Below are positions 1-6,291 of a stretch of 20,514 bases of DNA, in pieces. Position 1 is the stretch's first letter. Every line of letters starts with the position of its first letter. Under the pieces are notes generated by a model. It saw only the letters and a list, made by a program, of their open reading frames with translations, searched no databases and was not told the origin of the DNA. The position numbers and the translations under genes were made by a program. The DNA is taken from positions 1 through 20,514 of the forward strand of contig CALJCU010000165.1 of the NCBI GenBank assembly GCA_938023885.1, written 5' to 3'. This DNA comes from an uncultured Prevotella sp. Its GTDB lineage: Bacteria; Bacteroidota; Bacteroidia; Bacteroidales; Bacteroidaceae.

Positions 1-55
1 AGTTCTTTTGAACTTAACAACAAAATAAAATGAGTAAAAATATAGTTCTTTTAAC
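1..55. repeat. Operator-bearing 55-bp direct repeat, copy A
   Basis: Bases 1-55 are identical to 1985-2039. The match stops at 56/2040, and its left limit is unknown because the window starts here. It holds the palindrome AGTTCTTTTGAACT (1-14) and a second half-matching site AGTTCTTTTAACT (44-56), 43 bp apart start to start, about four helical turns. It lies 60 bp upstream of the two-TM gene at 115 and so probably places that gene under the same repressor as copy B. Confidence 0.85.
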
Positions 56-114
56 TTATATTTAACACTACAAAGCAGAAATTAAGGGTTACACCTTTAT
101 ATAAAAGAGAAAAT

Positions 115-711
115 ATGAAAACAGAACGCATCATAACATGGGTAACCGTGGCTGTGTCGCTTATAGTGAGCATCGTTGCCTTGTGCCGTTCACTTCCGTG
201 TATGGTAGGGATGGACTATATGGGTGTGATAGTGGGTATCCTATCATTGTTGATTACTATGCTGATAGGGTGGAATATCTATACGGTGGTTGATTTTAAC
301 AGGAGAAAGGAGGATTTGGTTAAGCAGGAACAAATTCTGAAAACATTGGTTGCCCAAGTTGATAATAATACTACTGGACACGCTGCTGCCGCTGAATATA
401 GTTTTGCGTCTATATATCTTTATCTCATCACTGGAAGCGAACCTTTAGGTCTTGAATACTGGTATATCAATCATACATTGTACACTATTCTTAGGTATTC
501 TGAAATAGGAGGAATCAAGGAATGTAATGCGTTTATTGATATGCTGCTAACAACAATAACAAATCCATCAAAAATAAAAGTAAGCAAAGAAAGAATAACA
601 GAATTTTTACAAATACTGAATCTTGTACGCGACAAGGACAAGATTGAAAAATATACGGAGCTGATACGCCTTGTTTCCTCTTTGGGAAGTTCAGTTCAAA
701 GTACGATTTAG
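115..711 (+). CDS. Unrecognised two-TM membrane protein in phage-like module
   Basis: Family not recognised. The 198-aa product has two hydrophobic segments (about residues 7-24 and 36-58) separated by a short Cys-containing loop. A charged, coiled-coil-like stretch (about 62-80) and a helical soluble domain of about 110 residues follow. The soluble domain has no catalytic motif that I can see and probably lies in the cytoplasm. The gene is AT-rich compared with the core genes to the right. It sits downstream of the same 55-bp operator sequence that precedes the S24-type repressor at 2058, and it converges with the Rha-like gene. By inference it is cargo or an effector gene of a prophage-like element kept silent by that repressor. 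Superinfection exclusion, defence or a holin-like role are all possible, but nothing in the sequence chooses between them. Confidence 0.75.
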   Translation: MKTERIITWVTVAVSLIVSIVALCRSLPCMVGMDYMGVIVGILSLLITMLIGWNIYTVVDFNRRKEDLVKQEQILKTLVAQVDNNTTGHAAAAEYSFASIYLYLITGSEPLGLEYWYINHTLYTILRYSEIGGIKECNAFIDMLLTTITNPSKIKVSKERITEFLQILNLVRDKDKIEKYTELIRLVSSLGSSVQSTI

Positions 712-777
712 CAAGAAAATTTGCTACCTCATACTTCTCTTTTTCGCTTAATCTTTTTTGCTTCATAGTAAAACATA

Positions 778-1545
778 TTAATCGTTCTTTGACTTACTGA
801 TACAACCGACCTTATGCAGTCCTTCCTCCCTAACGAGGTCTGACACAATAGCGTAAATCTTTTCGAGGAAATGGTTACGCTCGGCGACATCGAGGTTCGT
901 CTCTCCCTTTGCTTTCTTGTAAGCTCTGATGGAGATATGATAGCCGTAATACAGGCGGTCATAGACCTTGTGCCACACATCCCTCTGCATGGTGTTCGTG
1001 GCTGATGCGTATCTGTTCACGAGCTGGCGGATTCTGTCCCTCAGAGAGGGCTCCACGACCTTCTCCTCTGAAATGGTAACAGTGAGTAGCTTGCGGCCGT
1101 TCTCAACACGTTCCTTGTCGAGTGCGTCCATGCGGTTCTCCAGCGTCTTCAATCTGCGCTCCTGCTCAACCATGAGCTGTGCCTGCTGGAGGAGGTACTC
1201 CGCTCCGCTAAGTTGCTGCGGTTTCTCCTGCTGTTCATTGAGTGAAGCTTCCATCTTGTTGAAGGCGGTGATGTACTTCTCCTTGAACTGCATAGCTTTC
1301 TTTCCAGTATATCCCATAGCAAGGATGGTAAATCCATCACGGTTCATTACGAACATCGGCATTTTCTTGTTTTGCTTGTTGATATACGAGGACAACCCAA
1401 AATTGGTTTCTCTAAACTCTTGACTGCAAGCAAGTTCACGAATATCACGCAAAACTTTGTCGTGCGTCTTGTGGAACACTTCTGCAACCAGCAGGCTGTT
1501 GGTTAAAACTTGGCGATTTTCGCCACAAAATACAATTTCCGACAT
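778..1545 (-). CDS. rha: Rha family phage regulatory protein
   Basis: The 255-aa product fits the Rha family of phage regulators. The N-terminal Rha domain (about residues 8-100) contains the H-x-x-VLRDIR and FxxMNRDGFTILAMGYTG-K motifs typical of the family. A coiled coil follows (about 115-150). The C-terminal region (about 165-245) resembles the ORF6C-type domain often fused to Rha or KilA-N proteins. I chose the ATG at 1545. An upstream in-frame TTG (1575) would add ten residues outside the conserved domain and overlap the preceding minus-strand ORF. Rha proteins are known from temperate phages, where they interfere with growth in hosts lacking IHF. Here the gene points away from the S24 repressor, a phage-like divergent control layout. 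Domain assignment is firm; the regulatory role in this host is inferred. Confidence 0.85.
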   Translation of the reverse strand: MSEIVFCGENRQVLTNSLLVAEVFHKTHDKVLRDIRELACSQEFRETNFGLSSYINKQNKKMPMFVMNRDGFTILAMGYTGKKAMQFKEKYITAFNKMEASLNEQQEKPQQLSGAEYLLQQAQLMVEQERRLKTLENRMDALDKERVENGRKLLTVTISEEKVVEPSLRDRIRQLVNRYASATNTMQRDVWHKVYDRLYYGYHISIRAYKKAKGETNLDVAERNHFLEKIYAIVSDLVREEGLHKVGCISKSKND

Positions 1546-1571
1546 ATTATGTATTATTTTGTAAATTGATT

Positions 1572-1796
1572 TCAAGTTGATACCGCATACGACCGTCTAT
1601 GCTTATGTATAGATAAGCAGCACCACCGGGTTTCTTTGGTTATCTCCCTAAGAATAGGGTTTGGGCCGGCGATGATCCCAACTGTGGAAACGTATGCTTT
1701 CCGCCATTCTTCCTCGCGCACATACCTCTCGGCATAAGCACCTGTCGTCACGGTCAAGACGGAGCAGGATTTGCGTGCGTGTGGGTATATCCACAT
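1572..1796 (-). CDS. Possible small protein upstream of rha
   Basis: A 74-codon ATG-initiated frame ends 26 bp before the Rha start and runs in the same direction, as expected for a two-gene unit. The product is basic, with Trp/Cys near the C-terminus (RWCC, HKHRR). I recognise no family. The opposite strand also has an open frame without an ATG over part of the same stretch, so coding is uncertain. It could equally be a decayed relic. Confidence 0.25.
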   Translation of the reverse strand: MWIYPHARKSCSVLTVTTGAYAERYVREEEWRKAYVSTVGIIAGPNPILREITKETRWCCLSIHKHRRSYAVST

Positions 1797-1880
1797 TGAG
1801 AGAGCAGTTTTATATATCGTTGATAAGACGAAAAGGACTGCACGGATTGAACCTTATGTGTTGGAGGTCGGTTGTAAGAA

Positions 1881-1919
1881 TCAACCCCCAGTGAAAGCTG
1901 CAATTTCACCGAGGGTTGA
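1881..1919. repeat. Two-tier hairpin upstream of repressor
   Basis: TCAACCC (1881-1887) pairs with GGGTTGA (1913-1919), and GTGAAA (1891-1896) pairs with TTTCAC (1904-1909). This leaves a symmetric 3x3 internal loop and a 7-nt apical loop. Neither strand has a T-tract after it, so a simple intrinsic terminator is unlikely. It sits between the rha-side sequence and the proposed repressor promoter. Confidence 0.5.
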
Positions 1920-1958
1920 AGATGTATATTGAAATACAAAAAGTCAATGTCGTGCGAT

Positions 1959-1991
1959 TTTGCAGCAATCACGACGGCAAAGATAGTTCTT
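1959..1991 (+). promoter_or_regulatory. Probable promoter of the S24 repressor
   Basis: TTTG at 1959-1962 and TAGTTCTT at 1984-1991 are 21 bp apart and approximate the Bacteroidetes -33/-7 pattern (the -7 box is imperfect). The -7 box overlaps the palindrome AGTTCTTTTGAACT at 1985-1998, so a bound repressor would block initiation. This is consistent with autoregulation. Confidence 0.4.
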
Positions 1992-2039
1992 TTGAACTTA
2001 ACAACAAAATAAAATGAGTAAAAATATAGTTCTTTTAAC
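1985..2039. repeat. Operator-bearing 55-bp direct repeat, copy B
   Basis: Identical to bases 1-55. Palindrome AGTTCTTTTGAACT is at 1985-1998 and the second site AGTTCTTTTAAC is at 2028-2039. It ends 18 bp before the ATG of the S24-type repressor, the expected place for an autoregulatory operator pair. Two sites spaced by about four helical turns could support cooperative binding. Confidence 0.85.
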
Positions 2040-2057
2040 AATTAAAAACATTCTGAT

Positions 2058-2768
2058 ATGGAAAACAAGGAAGTAGTGATGAGAATTAAGATGCTCATCG
2101 AAAGCAAGAATGTTTCCCCATCGGGATTCGCAAAGTTAATAGGATTCAATCAATCCAATTTCTCGAAAGTGTTGAGAGGTGAAAGGGTTGTACCAACAAA
2201 CCTAATCAATGCTATTTGTGAAGGGTTGAATGTCCCATACAAGTGGCTTGTTAATGGTGAAGGCTCAATGCTCATCTCTGATGGCAATAGCCAAGCCGAC
2301 ACCATATCAGGCAAAAACACAAGCGTCCAGCAGGCGGTCAACGTGCCATCAATCAGCTATACACATGGCCGACCATATTTCAATGTCGACTTCCTCGGCG
2401 GTTTCGACATCATCATCAACGACCAGACGGTCATGCCGGAGTACAACATCGACTTCAAGCCGTACAACAAGGAAGGTGTGATGTGGTGCAACATCACCGG
2501 CCATTCTATGGAACCGCTAATCTCCAATGGAGACATCATAGCCATCAAAGAAATGAAGGATTGGCGTGATTTTATCCTTTACGGGGAAGTCTATGGCATT
2601 ATCACCGAGGACATGCGCACGGTGAAGATAGTAACGAAATCGGAGAAAGGGGATAAATACCTGCATCTCGTTTCTGTCAACAGATCGGGCGAGTATCAGC
2701 CGCAGGACATTCCTGTAAAGCTGATAACCCACGTTTTCAAGATACTCGGTTGCATGAAGAAGTTGTGA
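2058..2768 (+). CDS. XRE-HTH / S24 peptidase-like phage repressor
   Basis: The 236-aa CI/LexA-like repressor has an N-terminal XRE helix-turn-helix (about residues 5-65; GFAKLIGFNQSNFSKVLRG is the recognition region). A linker (about 70-105) leads to a C-terminal S24 fold (about 110-230). The S24 active-site pair is visible: Ser150 in GHSMEPLISNGD and Lys190 in RTVK, 40 residues apart, close to the LexA spacing. No Ala-Gly dipeptide occurs in the hinge, so classical self-cleavage at that bond is not evident. The gene lies right after operator repeat copy B, and the same repeat precedes the two-TM gene at 115. By inference it represses itself and that gene, with release on a stress signal. Confidence 0.9.
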   Translation: MENKEVVMRIKMLIESKNVSPSGFAKLIGFNQSNFSKVLRGERVVPTNLINAICEGLNVPYKWLVNGEGSMLISDGNSQADTISGKNTSVQQAVNVPSISYTHGRPYFNVDFLGGFDIIINDQTVMPEYNIDFKPYNKEGVMWCNITGHSMEPLISNGDIIAIKEMKDWRDFILYGEVYGIITEDMRTVKIVTKSEKGDKYLHLVSVNRSGEYQPQDIPVKLITHVFKILGCMKKL

Positions 2769-2854
2769 TTATTGACTGATAATTGACTGAAATAGAAGAT
2801 ATGACATTTATAAAATACATTATATCAGCAAGTTGAAGATGTGAACAATCCCGC

Positions 2855-2896
2855 TTGTGGTTCTGAATGTCGTGGGTTCGAGTCCCTCCTCCCACC
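2855..2896 (+). other. tRNA-His-like 3' half, attachment-site footprint
   Basis: From the anticodon loop onward the geometry is exact for tRNA-His. The loop TTGTGGT (anticodon GTG, 2857-2859) is followed by a 5-nt stem strand, a 5-nt variable region and a T arm with loop TTCGAGT. A 7-nt acceptor strand and C73, the tRNA-His hallmark, complete it. The upstream bases cannot pair (2850-2854 do not match the 3' anticodon strand) and there is no D arm or 5' acceptor strand. One T-stem pair is a T-T mismatch. A 3' half of a tRNA next to an integrase relic is the usual trace of tyrosine-recombinase integration. Confidence 0.65.
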
Positions 2897-2900
2897 CCTT

Positions 2901-2940
2901 GAAAACCCTGCAATTCATGGAGTTGCAGGGTTTTCCATTT
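2901..2940 (+). terminator. Intrinsic terminator after tRNA-His 3' half
   Basis: A perfect 13-bp stem, GAAAACCCTGCAA (2901-2913) with TTGCAGGGTTTTC (2923-2935), has a 9-nt loop and a T-run (2938-2942). It lies 4 bp after the tRNA fragment and was probably captured with it as the native tRNA terminator. The symmetric A/T ends suggest it works in both directions. Confidence 0.8.
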
Positions 2941-3028
2941 TTGAGCGCGCTCCCACTTTTGGGCGATAATTGGTATTTTTGAGCGTAAAATCGTCCAGAA
3001 TCTTCCCACTAATGAAACTTTACAAACC

Positions 3029-3150
3029 ATAGTAACACTAACAGTAGAAATCAAGAAATACAATGGCACCAAGGAACATTCAGTCTCTTACTTCATCCGT
3101 CAGGGGAAGGATAAGAAGCGGATACCTACTGGTATCAAGGTCACTGACGC
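3029..3150 (+). pseudogene. Truncated tyrosine recombinase (integrase) 5' remnant
   Basis: The frame beginning ATA-GTA-ACA at 3029 reads like the N-terminal arm-binding part of a Bacteroidetes integrase, with TLTVEIKKYNGTKEHSVSYF followed by KRIPTGIKVTD. Only about 40 codons remain. The similarity stops near 3150, where unrelated minus-strand coding sequence takes over, and the catalytic R-H-R-Y core is gone. No ATG lies at the expected start (ATA at 3029). Its position just right of the tRNA-His 3' half fits an element-end integrase. The call rests on remembered family patterns, not a search. Confidence 0.5.
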
Positions 3151-3420
3151 CGGGCTCTCCGCACCGTCTTCCCATCATCAGGTTTCTCCTTGTCCGTCAT
3201 GATATCCTGAAGTGAGTTCTGCCGCATCCTGACGGCTATGTCGGGGTTGGTCAGTTGCTCTACCCTCTGGGCTGATAGGCAGTCCGGGAAGTAATTTGCT
3301 TTGTTCCTCTGTCAGTCTTATGGTTCGCTTTTTTTATTCTTTTCCGACTTGAACTTCCTAAGCTCAGATCCGGTTGATTTTGATTTTTCATTCGCTTCTG
3401 CGGCTGTATCAAATTGTTAC
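3150..3420 (-). pseudogene. Broken minus-strand gene remnant, function unknown
   Basis: Read on the minus strand, this stretch gives protein-like sequence split across frames. One frame contains KLLPGLPIS and an adjacent one contains RVEQLTNPDIAVRMRQNSL followed by DIMTDKEKPDDGKT, joined by a frameshift near 3273-3280. An in-frame stop lies near 3315 and Lys/Ser-rich sequence is further upstream. No complete ORF survives. It looks like a C-terminal piece of a gene carried by a conjugative or integrative element, but I cannot name the family. Confidence 0.45.
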
Positions 3421-3494
3421 ATGTTATAGGTTATTTTGTTGTGTTTTATGGTCCCGCACATAAATATCCTTCTGATAAATATTTGCAATAAACC

Positions 3495-3526
3495 TTTGGT
3501 AGTCTCAAAAGAAAGTACTACCTTTG
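3495..3526 (+). promoter_or_regulatory. Bacteroidetes sigma-70-type promoter for dcp
   Basis: TTTG (3495-3498), a 20-bp spacer and TACCTTTG (3519-3526) match the Bacteroidetes promoter consensus exactly. Transcription would start about 3531-3534, almost on the ATG at 3535. This excludes the longer frame starting at 3436. Confidence 0.8.
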
Positions 3527-3534
3527 TATGTGAT

Positions 3535-5670
3535 ATGGAAAGCACAAGGAATAAAAATATTCAAAACGATACACAGCAACCGACAACGAGACCGAACCCG
3601 TTTATGGAGCCTTACGGAACGCTCCACGACACGGTGCCGTTCAACAAGATACTTTTCGAGGATTTTGAGCCCGCCTTTCTTGAAGGCATCCGCCGTGACG
3701 ACGAGGCCATCGCCAAGATCATAGATAACCCCGACGAACCCACGTTTGACAATACCATCGCCTGGACGGATGATTCGAAAGGCGAGCACTATTACGACCT
3801 GCTCAACCGTGTGTCCAACGTGTTCTCCTGCTTAATGAGCGCCAATACGAGCCCGAAGATGGAGGCGCTGGCACAGAAGCTCAGTCCTATATTGACGAAG
3901 CATGAGAACGACGTGACGCTCAATCCGAAACTCTTTGCGCGTGTGAAGCAGGTCTATGACCATCACCGCGAGCTGACACCTGAGGAACAGATGCTGCTTG
4001 ATAAGGAGTATGACGGATTTGTGCGCAGTGGCGCATTGCTCAATGAGGCGGGGAAAGACGAATTGCGGAAACTCACGGAGGAAGTATCGGTGCTCGCACT
4101 GAAGTTCTCGCAGAACCTGCTGAAAGAAAACAAGGCCTTCACGCTTCATATCACCGACAAGGCTCAGCTCGACGGACTGCCAGAGACAGCCGTTGATGCG
4201 GCTGCTCAGGCTGCTAAGGATCGCAACCTCAAAGGGTGGGTGTTTACACTCGACTTCCCAAGCTATTCACCTTTTATGACTTATTCGACGCAGCGTGACC
4301 TACGCAAGCAGCTTTACATGGCACGTAGCACGGAGTGTACCCATGATAATGATGCCAACAACCTCGACATCTGTAAGCGGATTGTGAACCTTCGCCGTGA
4401 GATTGCCCAATTACTTGGTTATGATACGTTTGCCGACTATGTACTCAAGTATCGCATGGCAAGCAATGTCAAGAATGTGTATAAATTGCTTTATGACCTC
4501 ATTGATGCCTACAAGCCTATGGCTGTTAAAGAGGTGAAGGCTATTGAGGACGAGGCGCGTAAGCTTGAAGGTGATGACTTCACGCTGGAGCTCTGGGATT
4601 TCTCCTATTATTCACATAAGTTACAGATGGAGAAATATAATCTTGACGCAGAGATGCTCCGGCCGTATTTCCAGCTTGACAACGTTATTAAAGGTGTCTT
4701 TGGACTGGCCAATAAACTCTATGGCATCACGTTCAAGGAGAACAAGGATATTCAGGTTTATCACCCGGACGTAAAAGCTTACGAGGTCTTCGACAAGGAC
4801 GGAAGTTACCTCGCCGTGTTCTACGCTGACTTCTATCCGCGTGAAGGCAAGCAGGATGGTGCCTGGATGACAGAGTTCCAAGGTCAGTGGATCACAAAGA
4901 AAGGCAAGAACGTAAGGCCGCACGTGAGTGTGGTGACTAACTTCACGAAACCTACGGCTACGAAGCCTGCACTCCTGACGCTTGGTGAGGTGGAGACGTT
5001 CCTCCATGAGTTCGGCCATTCTCTCCATGGTATGTTTGCCAATACGCGCTTCGAGAGCCTCTCGGGTACCAATGTGTGGTGGGATTTCGTGGAGATGCCA
5101 TCACAGTTCATGGAGAACTACGCCGTAGAACCGGAGTTCCTCCATACCTTTGCTTTCCATTACAAGAGGGGAGAGCCTATCCCAGATGAACTTATCAAGC
5201 GTATCCGGGAGAGCCGCAACTTTAATGTAGCCTATGCCTGCATGCGTCAGGTGAGCTTTGGCTTGCTTGACATGGCTTATTATACCCAGAAAAAACCATT
5301 CACACAAGATATTATTCCTTTCGAGAAGAACGCCTGGAAAGATGCCGTCATCACGAAGCAACTGCCGAATACTTGCATGACAGTACAGTTCTCGCATATC
5401 ATGGCAGGCGGCTATGCAGCAGGCTACTACAGTTACAAGTGGGCAGAGGTGCTTGATGCCGATGCTTTCTCTGTGTTCAAAAAGGAGGGAATCTTCAACC
5501 GTGAGACAGCGCAGCGTTTCCGCGACTGCATTCTCTCCAAGGGTGGCACGGAGCATCCCATGACGCTCTATAAGCGCTTCCGGGGTGGCGAGCCGACGAT
5601 TGATGCGCTGCTGGAGAGAAATGGGATTAAGAAACCCCTCTCTAGCCCCTCTCCAAAGGTGCAGGGGTGA
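3535..5670 (+). CDS. dcp: M3 family oligopeptidase / peptidyl-dipeptidase (Dcp-like)
   Basis: Zinc metallopeptidase of the M3 (thimet/Dcp) family. It cuts short peptides, in Dcp by releasing C-terminal dipeptides, and works on peptide breakdown products in the cytoplasm or periplasm. From the ATG at 3535 (711 aa) the zinc motif HEFGH is at about residues 491-495, with the third ligand Glu about 25 residues on in VEMPSQFMENY. The C-terminal helical region is complete. The next in-frame ATG (3604, in NPFMEPYG) would give 688 aa, close to the E. coli Dcp length and matching where family homology begins. Start 3535 implies a nearly leaderless mRNA. No signal peptide is evident. The last dozen residues (PLSSPSPKVQG) come from C-rich repeat-like sequence and are probably not conserved. 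First gene of a five-gene plus-strand array. Confidence 0.93.
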   Translation: MESTRNKNIQNDTQQPTTRPNPFMEPYGTLHDTVPFNKILFEDFEPAFLEGIRRDDEAIAKIIDNPDEPTFDNTIAWTDDSKGEHYYDLLNRVSNVFSCLMSANTSPKMEALAQKLSPILTKHENDVTLNPKLFARVKQVYDHHRELTPEEQMLLDKEYDGFVRSGALLNEAGKDELRKLTEEVSVLALKFSQNLLKENKAFTLHITDKAQLDGLPETAVDAAAQAAKDRNLKGWVFTLDFPSYSPFMTYSTQRDLRKQLYMARSTECTHDNDANNLDICKRIVNLRREIAQLLGYDTFADYVLKYRMASNVKNVYKLLYDLIDAYKPMAVKEVKAIEDEARKLEGDDFTLELWDFSYYSHKLQMEKYNLDAEMLRPYFQLDNVIKGVFGLANKLYGITFKENKDIQVYHPDVKAYEVFDKDGSYLAVFYADFYPREGKQDGAWMTEFQGQWITKKGKNVRPHVSVVTNFTKPTATKPALLTLGEVETFLHEFGHSLHGMFANTRFESLSGTNVWWDFVEMPSQFMENYAVEPEFLHTFAFHYKRGEPIPDELIKRIRESRNFNVAYACMRQVSFGLLDMAYYTQKKPFTQDIIPFEKNAWKDAVITKQLPNTCMTVQFSHIMAGGYAAGYYSYKWAEVLDADAFSVFKKEGIFNRETAQRFRDCILSKGGTEHPMTLYKRFRGGEPTIDALLERNGIKKPLSSPSPKVQG

Positions 5671-5677
5671 TTGTCAG

Positions 5678-5724
5678 GCAGGCATCACCCCGTGCAGTGG
5701 GCCACTACAAGACCTGCCATTGCA
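5678..5724 (+). repeat. 47-bp intergenic repeat, copy 1
   Basis: Aligns without gaps to 6218-6264 with 33 of 47 bases identical by hand count. Conserved blocks include GCATCACC near the left end, TACAA in the middle and TGCA at the right end. It lies in the dcp-dCMP deaminase gap, 8 bp after the dcp stop. The stem-loop seen in copy 2 is degraded here. Confidence 0.55.
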
Positions 5725-5757
5725 AAAGAACGTAAATATAAACCATTGATATATACA

Positions 5758-6198
5758 ATGAAGGACGAGGAAGAGACAGAAAAACAGCGTCAGCTTGACA
5801 GCCGCTATCTGCGCATGGCGCATATATGGTCAGAGAACTCGTACTGTAAACGACGCAAGGTCGGTGCCTTGGTCGTGAAAGGCAAGACCATCATCAGCGA
5901 CGGCTACAACGGCACACCGAGTGGTTTTGAGAATGTCTGTGAGGATGAGAACAACGTCACGAAGCCTTATGTGCTCCATGCTGAGGCCAACGCTATCACG
6001 AAGCTCGCACGCAGTACGAACAGTGGAGAAGGCGCTACGCTCTATGTCACGGCCTCGCCTTGCATTGAATGTGCCAAACTCATCATTCAAGCCGGTATCC
6101 GTCGTGTGGTCTACGGTGAGAAATACAGGCTCGATGACGGACTCAGACTGCTGCAACGGGCTGGGGTAGAGGCCGCGTATTGCGGGCTGGAAGAATAG
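5758..6198 (+). CDS. dCMP deaminase family protein
   Basis: Zinc-dependent cytidine/deoxycytidylate deaminase fold, 146 aa. The product would convert dCMP to dUMP, feeding thymidylate synthesis in the cytoplasm. Zinc-site residues are His74 and catalytic Glu76 in HAEAN, and Cys102/Cys105 in SPCIEC. DGYNGTPSGFENVCED is the typical substrate-side segment of this family (ComEB-like). I chose the ATG at 5758; the frame extends upstream only through a TTG directly after the dcp stop, into repeat sequence. The 87-bp gap to dcp and 93-bp gap to the protease gene each contain a copy of a 47-bp repeat. No promoter is obvious in the gap, so read-through from dcp is likely. Confidence 0.93.
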   Translation: MKDEEETEKQRQLDSRYLRMAHIWSENSYCKRRKVGALVVKGKTIISDGYNGTPSGFENVCEDENNVTKPYVLHAEANAITKLARSTNSGEGATLYVTASPCIECAKLIIQAGIRRVVYGEKYRLDDGLRLLQRAGVEAAYCGLEE

Positions 6199-6217
6199 CG
6201 TCATCAGTGCATCAATT

Positions 6218-6264
6218 GCAAGCATCACCTATGGATGGTGGCCGGTACAAGGCCGGCCACTGCA
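6218..6264 (+). repeat. 47-bp intergenic repeat, copy 2, with hairpin
   Basis: Second copy of the repeat at 5678-5724. It contains a perfect 8-bp stem, GTGGCCGG (6238-6245) with CCGGCCAC (6253-6260), and a 7-nt loop. There is no T-tract, so it looks more like an mRNA-stabilising or processing hairpin, or a REP-like repeat, than a terminator. It lies 28 bp before the protease ATG. Confidence 0.6.
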
Positions 6265-6291
6265 TTCAATACCAAACAATACTAATAATAA

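Noticed and set aside
968..1423. 151-aa plus-strand ORF inside the rha gene
   Set aside because: It is the antisense shadow of a clearly recognised Rha protein; the composition is Ser/Cys/Leu-rich and not protein-family-like.
1738..1932. Plus-strand open frame with protein-like sequence (IERAVLYIVDKTKRTARIEP)
   Set aside because: It has no start codon, is preceded by a stop, is only 64 codons long and overlaps a competing minus-strand ORF. It may be a relic but is not supportable as a gene.
2830..2896. Complete functional tRNA gene
   Set aside because: No D arm or 5' acceptor strand exists, and the bases before the anticodon loop cannot pair with the 3' strand.
2737..3072. 111-aa minus-strand ORF across the tRNA fragment and terminator
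   Set aside because: It runs through the tRNA-His 3' half and its hairpin, which explain the sequence better.
3436..3534. Upstream extension of dcp to 3436
   Set aside because: The extension runs through an exact promoter sequence and adds a non-conserved hydrophobic stretch.
5671..5757. Upstream extension of dCMP deaminase from the TTG at 5671
   Set aside because: It would translate the 47-bp intergenic repeat; the family start matches the ATG at 5758.
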